64,000 nucleotides of DNA from Sphingomonas abietis (lineage in GTDB: Bacteria; Pseudomonadota; Alphaproteobacteria; Sphingomonadales; Sphingomonadaceae). Positions 54,561 to 63,784 of the stretch are shown here, piece by piece (position 1 is the first letter of the stretch; every line of letters starts with the position of its first letter). The notes beneath the pieces are model-generated. The model did not search any database, was not told the origin of the DNA, and was given only the letters and a program-made list of their open reading frames with translations. The stretch is taken from positions 1,736,001 to 1,800,000 of the forward strand of contig NZ_CP115174.1 in NCBI RefSeq assembly GCF_027625475.1, given 5' to 3'. Both the position numbers and the translations under genes were made by a program.

Positions 54561-55181
54561 ATGATCGTCGTCCATCATCTCGAGAATAGTCGCTCGCAGC
54601 GCATCCTCTGGCTGCTCGAGGAACTCGGGCTGCCCTACGAGATCCGCCACTATCGGCGCGATCCCAAGACCATGCTGGCGCCGCCGGAACTCCGGAAGGT
54701 GCATCCGCTCGGCAAGTCGCCGGTGATCGAGGACGAGGGCATCGTGCTGGCCGAGACCGGCGCGATCGTCGAGCATCTGGTGTTGAAGGGCGGCGGGTTC
54801 GGGCCGCCTTCCGATCTGCCGGGCGCGCTGCTCTGGCGCCAGTTCCTCCATTATGCGGAAGGCTCGATGATGCCGCCGCTGCTGGCGTTGCTCGTCGTCG
54901 GGCGGCTCGGCCTGCTCGGCCGACCCGCACGCAAGCCGTTGCTGAAGATGTTCGCGGTGCATCTGCGCTGGCTCGAGGCCGAATTGGCCACGCGCGACTG
55001 GTTCGCGGGGCCGCAGATCACCGCCGCCGACGTGATGATGAGCTTCCCGCTCGAAGCCGCGCAGGCCCGCGCCGGGCTGGACGATCGCTATCCCCGGCTT
55101 CAGGCATGGATCGCGCGCATCCACGCCCGCCCCGCCTATCAGGCGGCGCTCGCGAAGGGTGGGCCTTATGCCTATGCGTGA
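54561..55181 (+). CDS. Glutathione S-transferase family protein
   Basis: Conjugates or binds glutathione; the particular substrate is unknown. The 206-residue protein has an N-terminal thioredoxin fold (MIVVHHLENSRSQRILWLLEEL, with NSRS as the likely catalytic Ser loop, and HPLGKSPVIEDEG, then LAETGAIVEHL) and a helical C-domain with ITAADVMMSFPLE. ATG 54561 has AGGAGGGG upstream. It resembles the beta-like GSTs common in alphaproteobacteria. Confidence 0.92.
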   Translation: MIVVHHLENSRSQRILWLLEELGLPYEIRHYRRDPKTMLAPPELRKVHPLGKSPVIEDEGIVLAETGAIVEHLVLKGGGFGPPSDLPGALLWRQFLHYAEGSMMPPLLALLVVGRLGLLGRPARKPLLKMFAVHLRWLEAELATRDWFAGPQITAADVMMSFPLEAAQARAGLDDRYPRLQAWIARIHARPAYQAALAKGGPYAYA

Positions 55182-55272
55182 GGCTGGCGCGCTCGCTGAG
55201 ATGGTGGCGAGATTGCTGATGACGGCGCCCGCTATGGAGGCAGGCGCCGAGAAGGAGCCCCTTTCCATATCT

Positions 55273-55361
55273 CGTCGCCCCGGACTTGATCGGGGGCCCG
55301 GCTTCCTGAATTTTGGCGGAATGGGGAAGAAGCGGGATCCTGGATCAAGTCCCGGATGACG
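55273..55361. repeat. Palindromic intergenic repeat, copy A (89 bp)
   Basis: CGTCGCCCCGGACTTGATCG at the left and GGATCAAGTCCCGGATGACG at the right are near-inverted copies, giving one long imperfect hairpin. It shares its right arm with the 83-bp copies at 57132, 63672 and 63785. Confidence 0.75.
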
Positions 55362-55461
55362 GAGAAAATGGAATGGCTGCTCCCTGCCCCAGTTCGCGTC
55401 GTAGACCCGCATCGATTGCATGCCTAGAAGCGGACATCCCAGAGAATGGAACGGAAGCCTC

Positions 55462-55713
55462 ATGCAATGGGTTGTCGATGGTGCAGTAGGCCTTCTTATA
55501 TTGCTCGGCCTGCCGTTCGTAATTGCTAAACTGAAAACCAACGGCCGACGCAAGAGGCGCGCTCGTGGTGTCGTGGCAGGTATAGACGCCGGGATGGGTG
55601 TTTTCGATCCTGCTCGGGCGCGGGCCCGCCAAATCATCGAGATACGGCAAGAAATTGGTCATGAGGATGAGGGCGACGGCGACGACCTACTCAATAAACT
55701 GCCTCGGCGCTGA
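55462..55713 (+). CDS. Small single-pass membrane protein of unknown function
   Basis: An 83-residue product with one N-terminal TM helix (MQWVVDGAVGLLILLGLPFV), a strongly basic cluster (KTNGRRKRRARG), a GVFDP turn and an acidic, charged C-terminus. The FDP-plus-charged-helix pattern is seen in small hypothetical membrane proteins of many phyla. GGAAG precedes ATG 55462. Base composition is visibly more AT-rich than its neighbours. It sits between repeat copy A and the beta-lactamase gene. An opposite-strand frame across the same bases is possible, so this call is moderate. Confidence 0.5.
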   Translation: MQWVVDGAVGLLILLGLPFVIAKLKTNGRRKRRARGVVAGIDAGMGVFDPARARARQIIEIRQEIGHEDEGDGDDLLNKLPRR

Positions 55714-55846
55714 GGGCTGCTTCCGCCCAGAGTCGGTCATTAAGGGCGGGTGGCGCGGCGTTAGAAAGCATTCATTCGTTCATTCCTGCTGATTGCGCCC
55801 CTCAGTGCGCGAGCACGCCGAAATGACGTTAGTGGGAACTCGCTCG

Positions 55847-56743
55847 TCAGCTTCCCCAAGCTGCCGCAACCTCGCCAAGCGTCTTTAGGACGGCTTCGTC
55901 CTGCGGCCGCGTATCTTCCGAGAACGAGGGGTTTTCGAAGTAGCCGACTACGACGAGCGGTGGCCGGCCCCCGGGAGGAACCAGAACGGCGAGATCATTG
56001 GTTTTGTTACCGATCCCGGGACGCATGCCGGTGCCCGTTTTGTCCAAGCCCTGCCAATTCGCAGGAATACCGGCCCGTATGCGATCTAGGCCGCTTTCGG
56101 TTGCGGCCATCCAGCCACGTAGCCGGTTGCGGCTGACTTCGCTGAGCACATCGCTGAGGACGATCCGCCGCACCGTCTCGGCCATTGCCCTTGGCGTCGT
56201 GCTGTTTTTTTCGGTGCCGGGCGGGATCACGTTGACGGCCGGTTCGTAGTCATCGAGCCTGCTCTTATCGTCGCCGATCTCCCGCCAGAACTGTGTCACT
56301 GCGTCGGGTCCGCCGAGCCGGCGCGTGAGCAAGTTGGCCGCTGCATTGTCGCTGATGATCTGTACCGCCTCGGCAAGCGCCAGAATCCGCAAGCGGCCCT
56401 TGGCAAAATTCTCTTCTACGACAGGCGAGTGATCGACGAGATCGGCCCTGCTGAAAGCCAGTGTCTCGGCTAGGTCGAGGCGCCCGGCATCGGTTTCGCG
56501 AAGCACCATGGCGACAAGCGATAATTTGAACGTCGAGCAGTGACAGAAGCGTTCGTCAACGCGCCAACCGAAGTTTCGGCCACTGGCGGTATCAAGAATG
56601 AACGCTCCCAACCTGCCGCCTGCGTTGCGTTCAATGTCACGAAGACGTGCAATGGGATCGGAGTTCGGTACTCGCGCACCGGTGCAGCCGGACAGGAGCA
56701 CGCTTGTGCCAATCCCGAAGATGAAATCGCGACGGCCAACCAT
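55847..56743 (-). CDS. Class A beta-lactamase with Tat/lipoprotein signal
   Basis: Serine beta-lactamase hydrolysing beta-lactams in the periplasm. The 298-residue protein has all class A motifs: STFK (Ser 70, Lys 73), SDN (131-133), Glu 167 in EPAVN, and KTG (235-237). Position 69 is Cys and the residue after KTG is Thr followed by Gly; C69 and T237 occur in carbapenemase-type enzymes, but the partnering C238 is absent. The start MVGRRDFIFGIGTSVLLSGC combines a twin-arginine motif with a lipobox (Cys 20), suggesting a membrane-anchored lipoprotein. Its upstream region is a broken IS1182-type transposase, and base composition is less GC-rich than the core genes, so recent gain is likely. Confidence 0.93.
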   Translation of the reverse strand: MVGRRDFIFGIGTSVLLSGCTGARVPNSDPIARLRDIERNAGGRLGAFILDTASGRNFGWRVDERFCHCSTFKLSLVAMVLRETDAGRLDLAETLAFSRADLVDHSPVVEENFAKGRLRILALAEAVQIISDNAAANLLTRRLGGPDAVTQFWREIGDDKSRLDDYEPAVNVIPPGTEKNSTTPRAMAETVRRIVLSDVLSEVSRNRLRGWMAATESGLDRIRAGIPANWQGLDKTGTGMRPGIGNKTNDLAVLVPPGGRPPLVVVGYFENPSFSEDTRPQDEAVLKTLGEVAAAWGS

Positions 56744-56784
56744 AGGGTGTCACTACGGCTCGTCTGTTCAACGCGCCATCGTTT

Positions 56785-57062
56785 TTGGGACGCCAGCTAC
56801 AACTGCTCGCCGCGCAGCAAGCGGACGATCCGGAGTCCACCGAGACTGTGAGGAAACGTCGTGATGTGTTAGTGTTTTCGACGTCATCGGGAGGCGTCGG
56901 ATGGGTCGCACCCTCAAGGACTGGATGGGACGAAGTTATTTCAAGATGCGAAGGCTCAAGAACGTTGGAACCGAGATCGGCCTCCACATCCTCGCATATA
57001 ATATCAAACGCGCCATCGCTCTCCGCGGTGTGCCGAGACTCATGGCAGCAATGCACGCCTGA
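56785..57062 (+). pseudogene. Remnant of an IS1182-family transposase (C-terminus only, frameshifted)
   Basis: The frame 56901-57062 encodes 53 residues (RTLKDWMGRSYFKMRRLKNV and GTEIGLHILAYNIKRAIALR). These match the C-terminal end of IS1182-type DDE transposases (TLKxWMG, EMxLHVLAYNxxR). Just upstream, in another frame (about 56800-56870), AAQQADDPESTETVRKRRDV resembles the part that normally precedes the EHPFGTLK block, so at least one frameshift lies between. Everything N-terminal is missing, replaced by the divergent beta-lactamase gene 42 bp away. No terminal inverted repeats could be assigned. Confidence 0.72.
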
Positions 57063-57131
57063 ACGGTCGCGCCTCCCCGCTGCGATGCCCAATCACCAAG
57101 ACGCCGTTTTCGCACGGCCTCCACCACTTCC

Positions 57132-57214
57132 CGTCATCCTGACGAAAGTCAGGATCCCGGGCCTCGGGCGCCGGCGATGATAGCTCTGGATCCCGGATCA
57201 AGTCCGGGATGACG
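57132..57214. repeat. 83-bp palindromic intergenic repeat, copy B
   Basis: The ends CGTCATCC and GGATGACG pair. Inside are a left hairpin CTGAC-GAAA-GTCAG and a right hairpin CCCGGA-TCAAG-TCCGGG. Same length and layout as copies C and D at 63.7-63.9 kb. The rest of the gap up to alaS (57215-57354) shows no gene. Confidence 0.88.
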
Positions 57215-57354
57215 GCCAGAGGGGGACGGGTTTCTCCACCCGAGGCCTTTCCCATGCCGCCGAAGGATAGCGTCAGCGAGCCCCGCCCGTGCCTTCACCC
57301 GCAATCGCAACCGCTCGCTTGCCCGCCGCGCCGCGCTCGCCTAAATCCCCGCGC

Positions 57355-59997
57355 ATGACATCGACCAACGACATCCGCCGCTCCTTCCTCGATTATTTCG
57401 GGCGCCAGGGGCATCAGATCGTACCGTCCGCGCCGCTGGTGCCGCACAACGATCCGACGCTGATGTTCGTCAATGCGGGCATGGTGCCGTTCAAGAACGT
57501 GTTCACCGGGCTGGAAACGCGGCCCTACAGCACCGCCACCTCGTCGCAGAAGTGCGTGCGCGCCGGCGGCAAGCATAATGATCTCGACAATGTCGGCTAT
57601 ACCGCGCGCCACCACACCTTTTTCGAGATGCTCGGCAATTTCTCGTTCGGCGATTATTTCAAGGAACAGGCGATCCACCACGCCTGGACGCTGATCACCA
57701 AGGAATGGGGGATCAACCCCGACCGGCTGACCGCGACCGTCTATCACACCGACGACGAGGCCTTCGCTCTCTGGAAGACGATCGCCGGCCTGCCCGATCA
57801 CCGCATCATCCGCATCCCGACCAAGGATAATTTCTGGGCGATGGGCGACAATGGCCCGTGCGGCCCGTGCTCGGAGATTTTCTACGATCATGGCGACCAC
57901 ATCTTCGGCGGCCCGCCCGGCAGCCCGGACGAGGATGGCGACCGCTTCGTCGAGATCTGGAACCTGGTGTTCATGCAATATGAGCAGCAGGCCAACGAGA
58001 TCGTCGGCGAACTGCCCAAGAAGTCGATCGACACCGGCATGGGGCTGGAGCGCATCGCCGCGGTGATGCAGGGCGTCACCGACAATTACGACACCGACAC
58101 CTTCAAGGCGCTGATCGCCGCGTCGACGGCGCTGACTCGGACGGACGCCGAGGGCGATCGCCGCGCCAGCCATCGCGTGATCGCCGATCATCTCCGCTCG
58201 TCCTGCTTCCTGGTCGCGGACGGCGTGCTGCCCGCCAATGAGGGCCGCGGCTATGTGCTGCGCCGGATCATGCGCCGCGCGATGCGCCACGCCCATCTGC
58301 TGGGCGCCGCCGAGCCGCTGATGTACCGGCTGGTGCCGAGCCTCGTCGCCGAGATGGGCGCCGCCTTCCCCGAGCTGGCGCGCGCGCAGCCGCTGATCGA
58401 GGAGACGCTGAAGCTGGAGGAGACCCGCTTCCGCCAGACGCTGGCCAACGGGCTGCGCCTGCTCGACGAGGCGACCGCGACGATGGGCGAGGGCGATACG
58501 CTGGCCGGCGCCACCGCGTTCAAGCTCTACGACACCTTCGGCTTCCCCTATGATCTCACCGAGGATGCGCTGCGCACCCACGGCATGGCGGTCGATCGCG
58601 CCGGCTTCGATGCCGCGATGGCCGAGCAGAAGGCCGCCGCGCGCGCCGCCTGGAAGGGCTCGGGCGAAAAGGCCTCGGAAGAGCTGTGGTATGATCTCGC
58701 CGAGGAGCTCGGCAGCACGGAGTTCATCGGCTACGCCGCCACCGAGGGCGAGGCCACCGTCGTCGCGTTGATCCGCGACGGCGTGCGTGTCGATGCCGCG
58801 ATCACCGGTGACGAGGTGGTGATCCTCACCAACCAGACGCCCTTTTATGCCGAGAGCGGTGGTCAGGTCGGCGACGTCGGCATCATCACCAGCGAGGACG
58901 GGTTCGAGGCCGAGGTGACCGATACGTCCAAGCCGCTCGGCCGCCTCCACGCGCACAAGGCGGTGATCGAGGGCGGCGAGGTCAAGGTCGGCGACGCGGT
59001 GTCGCTCAAGGTCGATGTCGAGCATCGCAACGAGGTGCGTGCCAACCATTCGGCGACCCACTTGCTGCACGCAGCGCTGCGCAACCATCTCGGCAAGCAT
59101 GTCAGCCAGAAGGGCAGCATGGTCGCGGCCGAGCGGCTGCGCTTCGATTTCTCGCACCAGAAGGCGATGAGCGCGCAGGAGATCGCGGCGGTGGAGGCCG
59201 AGGTCAACCGCCATGTCCGCGAGAATGGCGCGGTCGGCACCCGGCTGATGACCCCGGAGGATGCCATCGAAGCCGGCGCGATGGCGCTGTTCGGCGAGAA
59301 ATATGGCGACGAGGTGCGGGTGCTGTCGATGGGCAAGGTGGCCGACAACAGCTATTCGGTCGAGCTGTGCGGCGGCACCCATGTCAATGCGACCGGCGAC
59401 ATCGCGCTGTTCAAGATCGTCGCCGAGAGCGCGGTGTCGAGCGGCGTGCGCCGCATCGAGGCGCTGACCGGCGAGGCCGCGCGCGTCTGGCTGACCGGGC
59501 GCGACGACAGCCTCAAGGAGGTCGCCGCGACGCTCAAGGCCTCGCCCGAGGAGGTGCCGGCGCGCGTGGCCAGCCTGGTCGAGGAGCGCAAGCGGCTCGA
59601 GCGTGAACTGGCCGAGGCGAAGAAGGCGCTGGCGCTCGGCGGCGGCGGGGCCGGCAAGGCGGAGGCCGCGATCGAGCAGGTCGGCGGTCATGGCTTCATC
59701 GGGCAGGTGATCGAGGGTCTCGATCCCAAGAGCCTGCGCGGGCTGGTCGACGAGGCCAAGCAGAAGTTGGGCTCCGGCGTCGCGGTGCTGGTCGCGGTCA
59801 ACGAAGGGCGCGGCTCGGTCGCGGTCGGCGTGACGGCCGATGTCGGCGCGAGCGCGGTCGATCTGGTCAAGGCGGCGGTGGCGGCGCTCGGCGGGCAGGG
59901 CGGCGGCGGCCGGCCCGATATGGCGCAGGGCGGCGGCCCGGATGGCGACAAGGCGGCCGACGCTGTTGCGGCGGTGAAGGCGGCGCTGGCGGGATAA
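57355..59997 (+). CDS. alaS: Alanyl-tRNA synthetase
   Basis: Charges tRNA-Ala and edits Ser/Gly mischarging. The 880-residue protein has the aminoacylation core ([43 protein letters not shown]), the editing domain zinc motif [14 protein letters not shown] with later CGGTHV, and the glycine-rich C-Ala domain ending in [16 protein letters not shown]. No strong ribosome site is visible before ATG 57355, but it gives the normal [15 protein letters not shown] start. ybaK follows 16 bp downstream. Confidence 0.97.
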   Translation: MTSTNDIRRSFLDYFGRQGHQIVPSAPLVPHNDPTLMFVNAGMVPFKNVFTGLETRPYSTATSSQKCVRAGGKHNDLDNVGYTARHHTFFEMLGNFSFGDYFKEQAIHHAWTLITKEWGINPDRLTATVYHTDDEAFALWKTIAGLPDHRIIRIPTKDNFWAMGDNGPCGPCSEIFYDHGDHIFGGPPGSPDEDGDRFVEIWNLVFMQYEQQANEIVGELPKKSIDTGMGLERIAAVMQGVTDNYDTDTFKALIAASTALTRTDAEGDRRASHRVIADHLRSSCFLVADGVLPANEGRGYVLRRIMRRAMRHAHLLGAAEPLMYRLVPSLVAEMGAAFPELARAQPLIEETLKLEETRFRQTLANGLRLLDEATATMGEGDTLAGATAFKLYDTFGFPYDLTEDALRTHGMAVDRAGFDAAMAEQKAAARAAWKGSGEKASEELWYDLAEELGSTEFIGYAATEGEATVVALIRDGVRVDAAITGDEVVILTNQTPFYAESGGQVGDVGIITSEDGFEAEVTDTSKPLGRLHAHKAVIEGGEVKVGDAVSLKVDVEHRNEVRANHSATHLLHAALRNHLGKHVSQKGSMVAAERLRFDFSHQKAMSAQEIAAVEAEVNRHVRENGAVGTRLMTPEDAIEAGAMALFGEKYGDEVRVLSMGKVADNSYSVELCGGTHVNATGDIALFKIVAESAVSSGVRRIEALTGEAARVWLTGRDDSLKEVAATLKASPEEVPARVASLVEERKRLERELAEAKKALALGGGGAGKAEAAIEQVGGHGFIGQVIEGLDPKSLRGLVDEAKQKLGSGVAVLVAVNEGRGSVAVGVTADVGASAVDLVKAAVAALGGQGGGGRPDMAQGGGPDGDKAADAVAAVKAALAG

Positions 59998-60013
59998 GCT
60001 GGCGGCCTGAACC

Positions 60014-60487
60014 ATGGCGAACGCGACGCGCGCGACGCTGGCGTTGCAGAAAGCCGGCGTCGCCTTCACCCTGCACCCCCATGCCTATGATCCGGATGCC
60101 GAGCGCAAGGGGTTGCAGGCGGCAGAGGCGCTGGGCGAACCGCCGGAATGCGTGCTGAAGACGCTGATGGTGATCGCCGACGGCGAGAAGGTCTGCGCGG
60201 TCGTGCCATCGAACCGTAGCGTCTCGATGAAGAAGCTGGCGGCGGCCTTCGGTGCCAAGCACGCCCAGATGATGGCGCCGGCCGATGCGGAGCGGGCGAC
60301 CGGGTACAAGGTGGGCGGCATCAGTCCGTTCGGGCAGATGCGCCGCGTGCGCACCGCGATCGACGCCGATGCGCTGGCCCAGCCCCATGTCTATGTGAAC
60401 GGCGGGCAGCGCGGCCTGCAGGTGCGGCTGGAACCGGCGCACCTCGTCGATGCGCTGGGCGCAGTGGTGGCGCCGATCACGACCTGA
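60014..60487 (+). CDS. ybaK: Cys-tRNA(Pro) deacylase YbaK/EbsC
   Basis: Clears Cys wrongly attached to tRNA-Pro in trans. The 157-residue protein has the YbaK fold pattern with HPHAYDPDAE, VLKTLMV containing the catalytic Lys, VPSNRSVSMKKLA, and the GYKVGGISPFGQ loop. It sits 16 bp after alaS, so two tRNA proofreading activities are likely co-expressed. Confidence 0.93.
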   Translation: MANATRATLALQKAGVAFTLHPHAYDPDAERKGLQAAEALGEPPECVLKTLMVIADGEKVCAVVPSNRSVSMKKLAAAFGAKHAQMMAPADAERATGYKVGGISPFGQMRRVRTAIDADALAQPHVYVNGGQRGLQVRLEPAHLVDALGAVVAPITT

Positions 60488-60637
60488 GCGCTTGGTGCGG
60501 CCCGATCCGAGGAGCAGGGATCGCCGCTCTGATTATGCCCGGCCCTTCGCGCGGGACGAATGGATGAATGGGACGACGCTTGAATCTCGATCCGTCCTCG
60601 TGTCACCTGTGTCGCGATGCTGTCGGGAGAGGGCGCG

Positions 60638-61150
60638 ATGCTGTCGATCTTGTTGTCGTTGACGACCGTGGCCGTCGCTCCGGCTCCGCCACCACCGCCG
60701 CCGATGGTCCTGCCGTCGCCGGTCTCGCCACGATTTTCGGCGATGTCGCGCGATCCGGGGCCGAGCATTCTGTTCGATGTCGAGGTGCGGGCCGGCGGCG
60801 ACCTACTGTGGAACGGCCCGATGCGGGTCAACGGCATCACCGGCTCCAGCGTCAACCGCAGCAAGAGCGATGCGCCCAGCGTCACCTGCCCTACGGTCGC
60901 GGGTTACGATCAGGGCGTGCGATCCAGCCTGTCGGTCAATCTCAGCGAGGTGCGGTTCGGCGATCCCGATGCCGATCGCTTCCAGTTGCGCGTGGCGCTC
61001 GACCGGCCCGGCGGAACAGCGGACGGTTGCGTGGACGGCGAGCGCAGTTCACGCTCGGTCGGCATGACCGAAAATCTGCACATGACGGCCGGCGAAACCC
61101 GCACGCTGGAGGGCGACGGCGGCCTTCAGATCAAACTGCATCGCCACTGA
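60638..61150 (+). CDS. Small secreted protein of unknown function
   Basis: The 170-residue product is not recognised. It begins MLSILLSLTTVAVAPAPPPP, a signal-like segment and proline run, then a beta-rich domain (ILFDVEVRAGGDLLWNGPMR; SSLSVNLSEVRFGDPDADRF; FQLRVALDRP) with two cysteines (SVTCPTV and DGCVDG) likely paired. GGGAGAGG precedes ATG 60638. It points toward the Kef-type gene with 103 bp between, in which I see nothing. Confidence 0.65.
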   Translation: MLSILLSLTTVAVAPAPPPPPPMVLPSPVSPRFSAMSRDPGPSILFDVEVRAGGDLLWNGPMRVNGITGSSVNRSKSDAPSVTCPTVAGYDQGVRSSLSVNLSEVRFGDPDADRFQLRVALDRPGGTADGCVDGERSSRSVGMTENLHMTAGETRTLEGDGGLQIKLHRH

Positions 61151-61253
61151 GCGGGTGTCTAGGCAACTTGCGCCCCACGCGCGACCGGCCGCGATCATCG
61201 ATGGCGACCATCAATAGCGACGGGGCTGGGAGGCCGCAGAGCGCGAGACGCTC

Positions 61254-63026
61254 TCACCCCTCGCGCAGCCTGCGTCCGCGTTCCTTGGGGGCCTCGCTCA
61301 TGCCGCCCATCTCCATGATCTCGGCGCGCTGTTCCGAGCGCTTCTCGTGGATCGAGGCGATCACCGGGCCGACCGCGACGCCGATCTCGGTCAGCACCGC
61401 CTCGGACAGCTGGAACGAGGATTCGAGCTGCTCGGGCACCGCATCGGTCGCGCCGGCGCGGTAGAGTTGCGCCGCGTGCGCGGCATCGCGGGCGCGCACG
61501 ATGATCGGCAGCGCGGGATGCTCGGCACGGATGCGGCGGGTCAGCCGCAGCTGCGCCACCGGATCGTCCATCGTCAGCACCACTGCGGAGGCGGTATCGA
61601 CGCTGAGCTTTTCCAGCATCTCCGGCCGCCCGGCGTCTCCATAGAGGACGGCATAGCCCTCGGCACGGGCATGGGCCACGCTATCGACGTCGGCGTCGAT
61701 CGCCAGATAGAGGCGATCGTGGCGCGCCAGCATGTCGGCGACCAGCCGGCCGACCCGGCCGAAGCCGATCACCAGCACGCGGCCCTGGCCGTCCGGCACG
61801 GCCTCCGGCTCGATCTCGCGCGCCTGCCGCCGCTCGACGCGGTGGGCGACATCGCTGCCCAGCCGCGCCAGCAGGGGGGTGATGGTCAGGCCGATCGCGG
61901 TCACCGTCTGCCAGAAGGCGGCGGTGCCGGGCAGCACCAGCCCGGCGCCCTGCGCGGTGCCGAGCACGATCAGCGTGGTTTCGGACGGGCTCGCCATCAG
62001 CAGCCCGGTTTCGGCCGCGACACCGCGCGTCGCACCGGACAGACGGAGCAGCAGCGCGGTGACGATCGACTTGGCGGCGACGACGCCGACCACCGCCAGC
62101 ACCAGCGACCCCCAATTGTGGCTGATCGCAGCGAGATCGATGCTCATGCCCACGGTGATCAGGAACACGCCGAGCGCCAGGCCGCGGAACGGCGCGGTGA
62201 TGACCTCGACCTCGGTATGATAGTCGGTCTCGGCGATCAGCAGCCCGGCGAGCAGCGCGCCGACGATCGGCGACAGGCCGACCGCGCTGGTCGCGATCGA
62301 GGCGAGGATGACGACGAGCAGACTGACCGCGAGGAACAGCTCCGGGCTCTTGGTGCGGGCCGCCTGGGCGAACAGGGGTGGCAGCGCGAAGCGGCCGGCG
62401 ACCAGCAGCACCACGACGGTGACCACGCCGGACAGCAGGGTCGTGCCGAATTCGGTCCAGCCGCCGCTGGCATTGGGGCCGATAGCGGCGAGCGCGAACA
62501 GGATCGGCACCAGCGCCAGATCCTCGAACAGCAGCATCGCGAAGGCGCCGCTGCCCACCGCGCCGGTCGTCCCCACCATCGGCAGCACCAGCGCCGTGGA
62601 GGAGAGGGCGAGGGCGAGGCCAAGACCGACCGCACCGGCCCATCCTTCGCCGAACAGGGCCAGCGCGCCGCCGATCACCGCCGCGCTCAGCAGCAGTTCG
62701 GCGGCACCGATGCCGAACACCCTGGCCCGCATCGCCCACAGCCGCTTGAACGACAGCTCCAGCCCGATCGCGAACAGCAGCAGGATGATGCCGAACTCGG
62801 CAAAGGGTTCGATCGAATGCGGATCGGTGATCGTGACGTGGTAGAGCCAGGGCCAGGACGGCACCCACAGGCCGAGGCCATGCGGCCCGAGTGCCACGCC
62901 GACGAGGATGAAGCCGATCACCGGGTTCACCTTGAAGCGGGCGAAGGCGGGGATGACGATCCCGGCCGCGCCGAGGATCACGAGCGCATCGGAAAAAGCG
63001 GTGGTCTGTGTGGGAAGGCCTGCCAT
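61254..63026 (-). CDS. Kef-type cation:proton antiporter (CPA2) with TrkA-N domain
   Basis: Likely potassium or sodium/proton exchanger of the inner membrane, gated by nucleotide or glutathione state. The 590-residue protein has about 12 TM helices (about 10-390), with NPVIGFILVGVALGPHGL, LLLFAIGLELSFKRLW and LSSTALVLPMVGTTG. A C-terminal RCK/TrkA-N domain (GRVLVIGFGRVGRLVADML) follows. It resembles KefB/YbaL-like proteins. No KefF/KefG partner gene is adjacent. The start codon lies in an inverted repeat. Confidence 0.9.
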   Translation of the reverse strand: MAGLPTQTTAFSDALVILGAAGIVIPAFARFKVNPVIGFILVGVALGPHGLGLWVPSWPWLYHVTITDPHSIEPFAEFGIILLLFAIGLELSFKRLWAMRARVFGIGAAELLLSAAVIGGALALFGEGWAGAVGLGLALALSSTALVLPMVGTTGAVGSGAFAMLLFEDLALVPILFALAAIGPNASGGWTEFGTTLLSGVVTVVVLLVAGRFALPPLFAQAARTKSPELFLAVSLLVVILASIATSAVGLSPIVGALLAGLLIAETDYHTEVEVITAPFRGLALGVFLITVGMSIDLAAISHNWGSLVLAVVGVVAAKSIVTALLLRLSGATRGVAAETGLLMASPSETTLIVLGTAQGAGLVLPGTAAFWQTVTAIGLTITPLLARLGSDVAHRVERRQAREIEPEAVPDGQGRVLVIGFGRVGRLVADMLARHDRLYLAIDADVDSVAHARAEGYAVLYGDAGRPEMLEKLSVDTASAVVLTMDDPVAQLRLTRRIRAEHPALPIIVRARDAAHAAQLYRAGATDAVPEQLESSFQLSEAVLTEIGVAVGPVIASIHEKRSEQRAEIMEMGGMSEAPKERGRRLREG

Positions 63027-63039
63027 GATGCCATCATGG
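63023..63039. other. Inverted repeat over the antiporter start codon
   Basis: CCATGATG-C-CATCATGG is an 8+1+8 perfect inverted repeat that includes the ATG of the minus-strand Kef-type gene. In RNA it could hide the start codon. Confidence 0.4.
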
Positions 63040-63274
63040 CGGGGGCGGGGGGCTTAGACCAGCCCGGAAAGGGCCGGTGCGCCGCTGATCGTCAGCCGGC
63101 TTGTCACGGCTATTGGCCCCGTCGAAAAGACGGGGTGTCGACAGGGCGGAACGTCGAAAAGGCCAGGTGAGGGTCGCCTCGTGGCAGCCATTCTTTCCCC
63201 GCCCACTCAGGGAAGGGTTTTCTGGCGGCTATCGCCCAGTTTCAGCCATTCACAGGATCGGCTACACGCTCGTT

Positions 63275-63652
63275 ATGCGACTGCTTTGGCCCCTCGAACG
63301 AGAAGTCCTTGAAATCACAGCAGCGGACTATCCGGCCTCTGCCGAGGCCTTTCGTCGCCAGATCGACACGGCGCGGGTCGTTAGCTTCGAGAACAGCGGA
63401 GCGGGCTTCTTTTCTAATCTTTCGGTAGCCGATGACGCCCCTGTGTTGTCCGAAACGTCACCTTTAACAGGAGCTTATGGAAGCGTGCTGGGTATCGAAC
63501 ATGGTATGGGCTTCATCGTGTTCCTGAAAGACGGCCGCCTCTCCATGATCGAAGGCTACTGCAACGACAGCGAGCCAACGACGGACATGGATTTCTCCCG
63601 AGCGGTATATGGGTTGATGCCGTGGGGCGCGAAACCGGACGTAGAGCCGTAG
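63275..63652 (+). CDS. Orphan protein of unknown function, less GC-rich than its neighbours
   Basis: The 125-residue product is not recognised. It has no signal or TM helix. Notable stretches are RVVSFENSGAGFFSNLSVA, then GSVLGIEHGMGFIVFLKDGR and LSMIEGYCNDSE. The pattern (a GAGFF loop, then GxxHGMGFxVFLKDGRLxxxEGY) recalls small stand-alone hypotheticals scattered in proteobacteria, some near toxin genes, but no function is claimed. The base mix is less GC-rich than core genes. It is followed directly by two 83-bp repeats. ATG 63275 is taken; upstream in-frame starts would add an arginine-rich leader. Confidence 0.6.
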   Translation: MRLLWPLEREVLEITAADYPASAEAFRRQIDTARVVSFENSGAGFFSNLSVADDAPVLSETSPLTGAYGSVLGIEHGMGFIVFLKDGRLSMIEGYCNDSEPTTDMDFSRAVYGLMPWGAKPDVEP

Positions 63653-63671
63653 GACCGCTTTCCACCCATTC

Positions 63672-63754
63672 CGTCATCCTGACGAAAGTCAGGATCCAGA
63701 GCCTCGGGCGTCGGCGATGGCGGCTCTGGATCCCGGATCAGGTCCGGGATGACG
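63672..63754. repeat. 83-bp palindromic intergenic repeat, copy C
   Basis: Same architecture as copy B: outer arms CGTCATCC/GGATGACG, left hairpin CTGAC-GAAA-GTCAG, right hairpin CCCGGA-TCAGG-TCCGGG. The middle (GAGCCTCGGGCGTCGGCGAT) is nearly identical to B. It lies 30 bp before copy D in the same orientation. Confidence 0.9.
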
Positions 63755-63784
63755 ATGGAAGAGCGGCGGCGTCCCACCACTTCC

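Noticed and set aside
55345..55662. Minus-strand open frame of 105 codons over the small membrane protein
   Set aside because: No signal, TM helix or family pattern, and it overlaps repeat copy A; the plus-strand frame has a clean TM helix and charged tail. Not fully excluded.
57295..60069. Open frame of about 920 codons opposite alaS
   Set aside because: Antisense shadow of an intact alaS.
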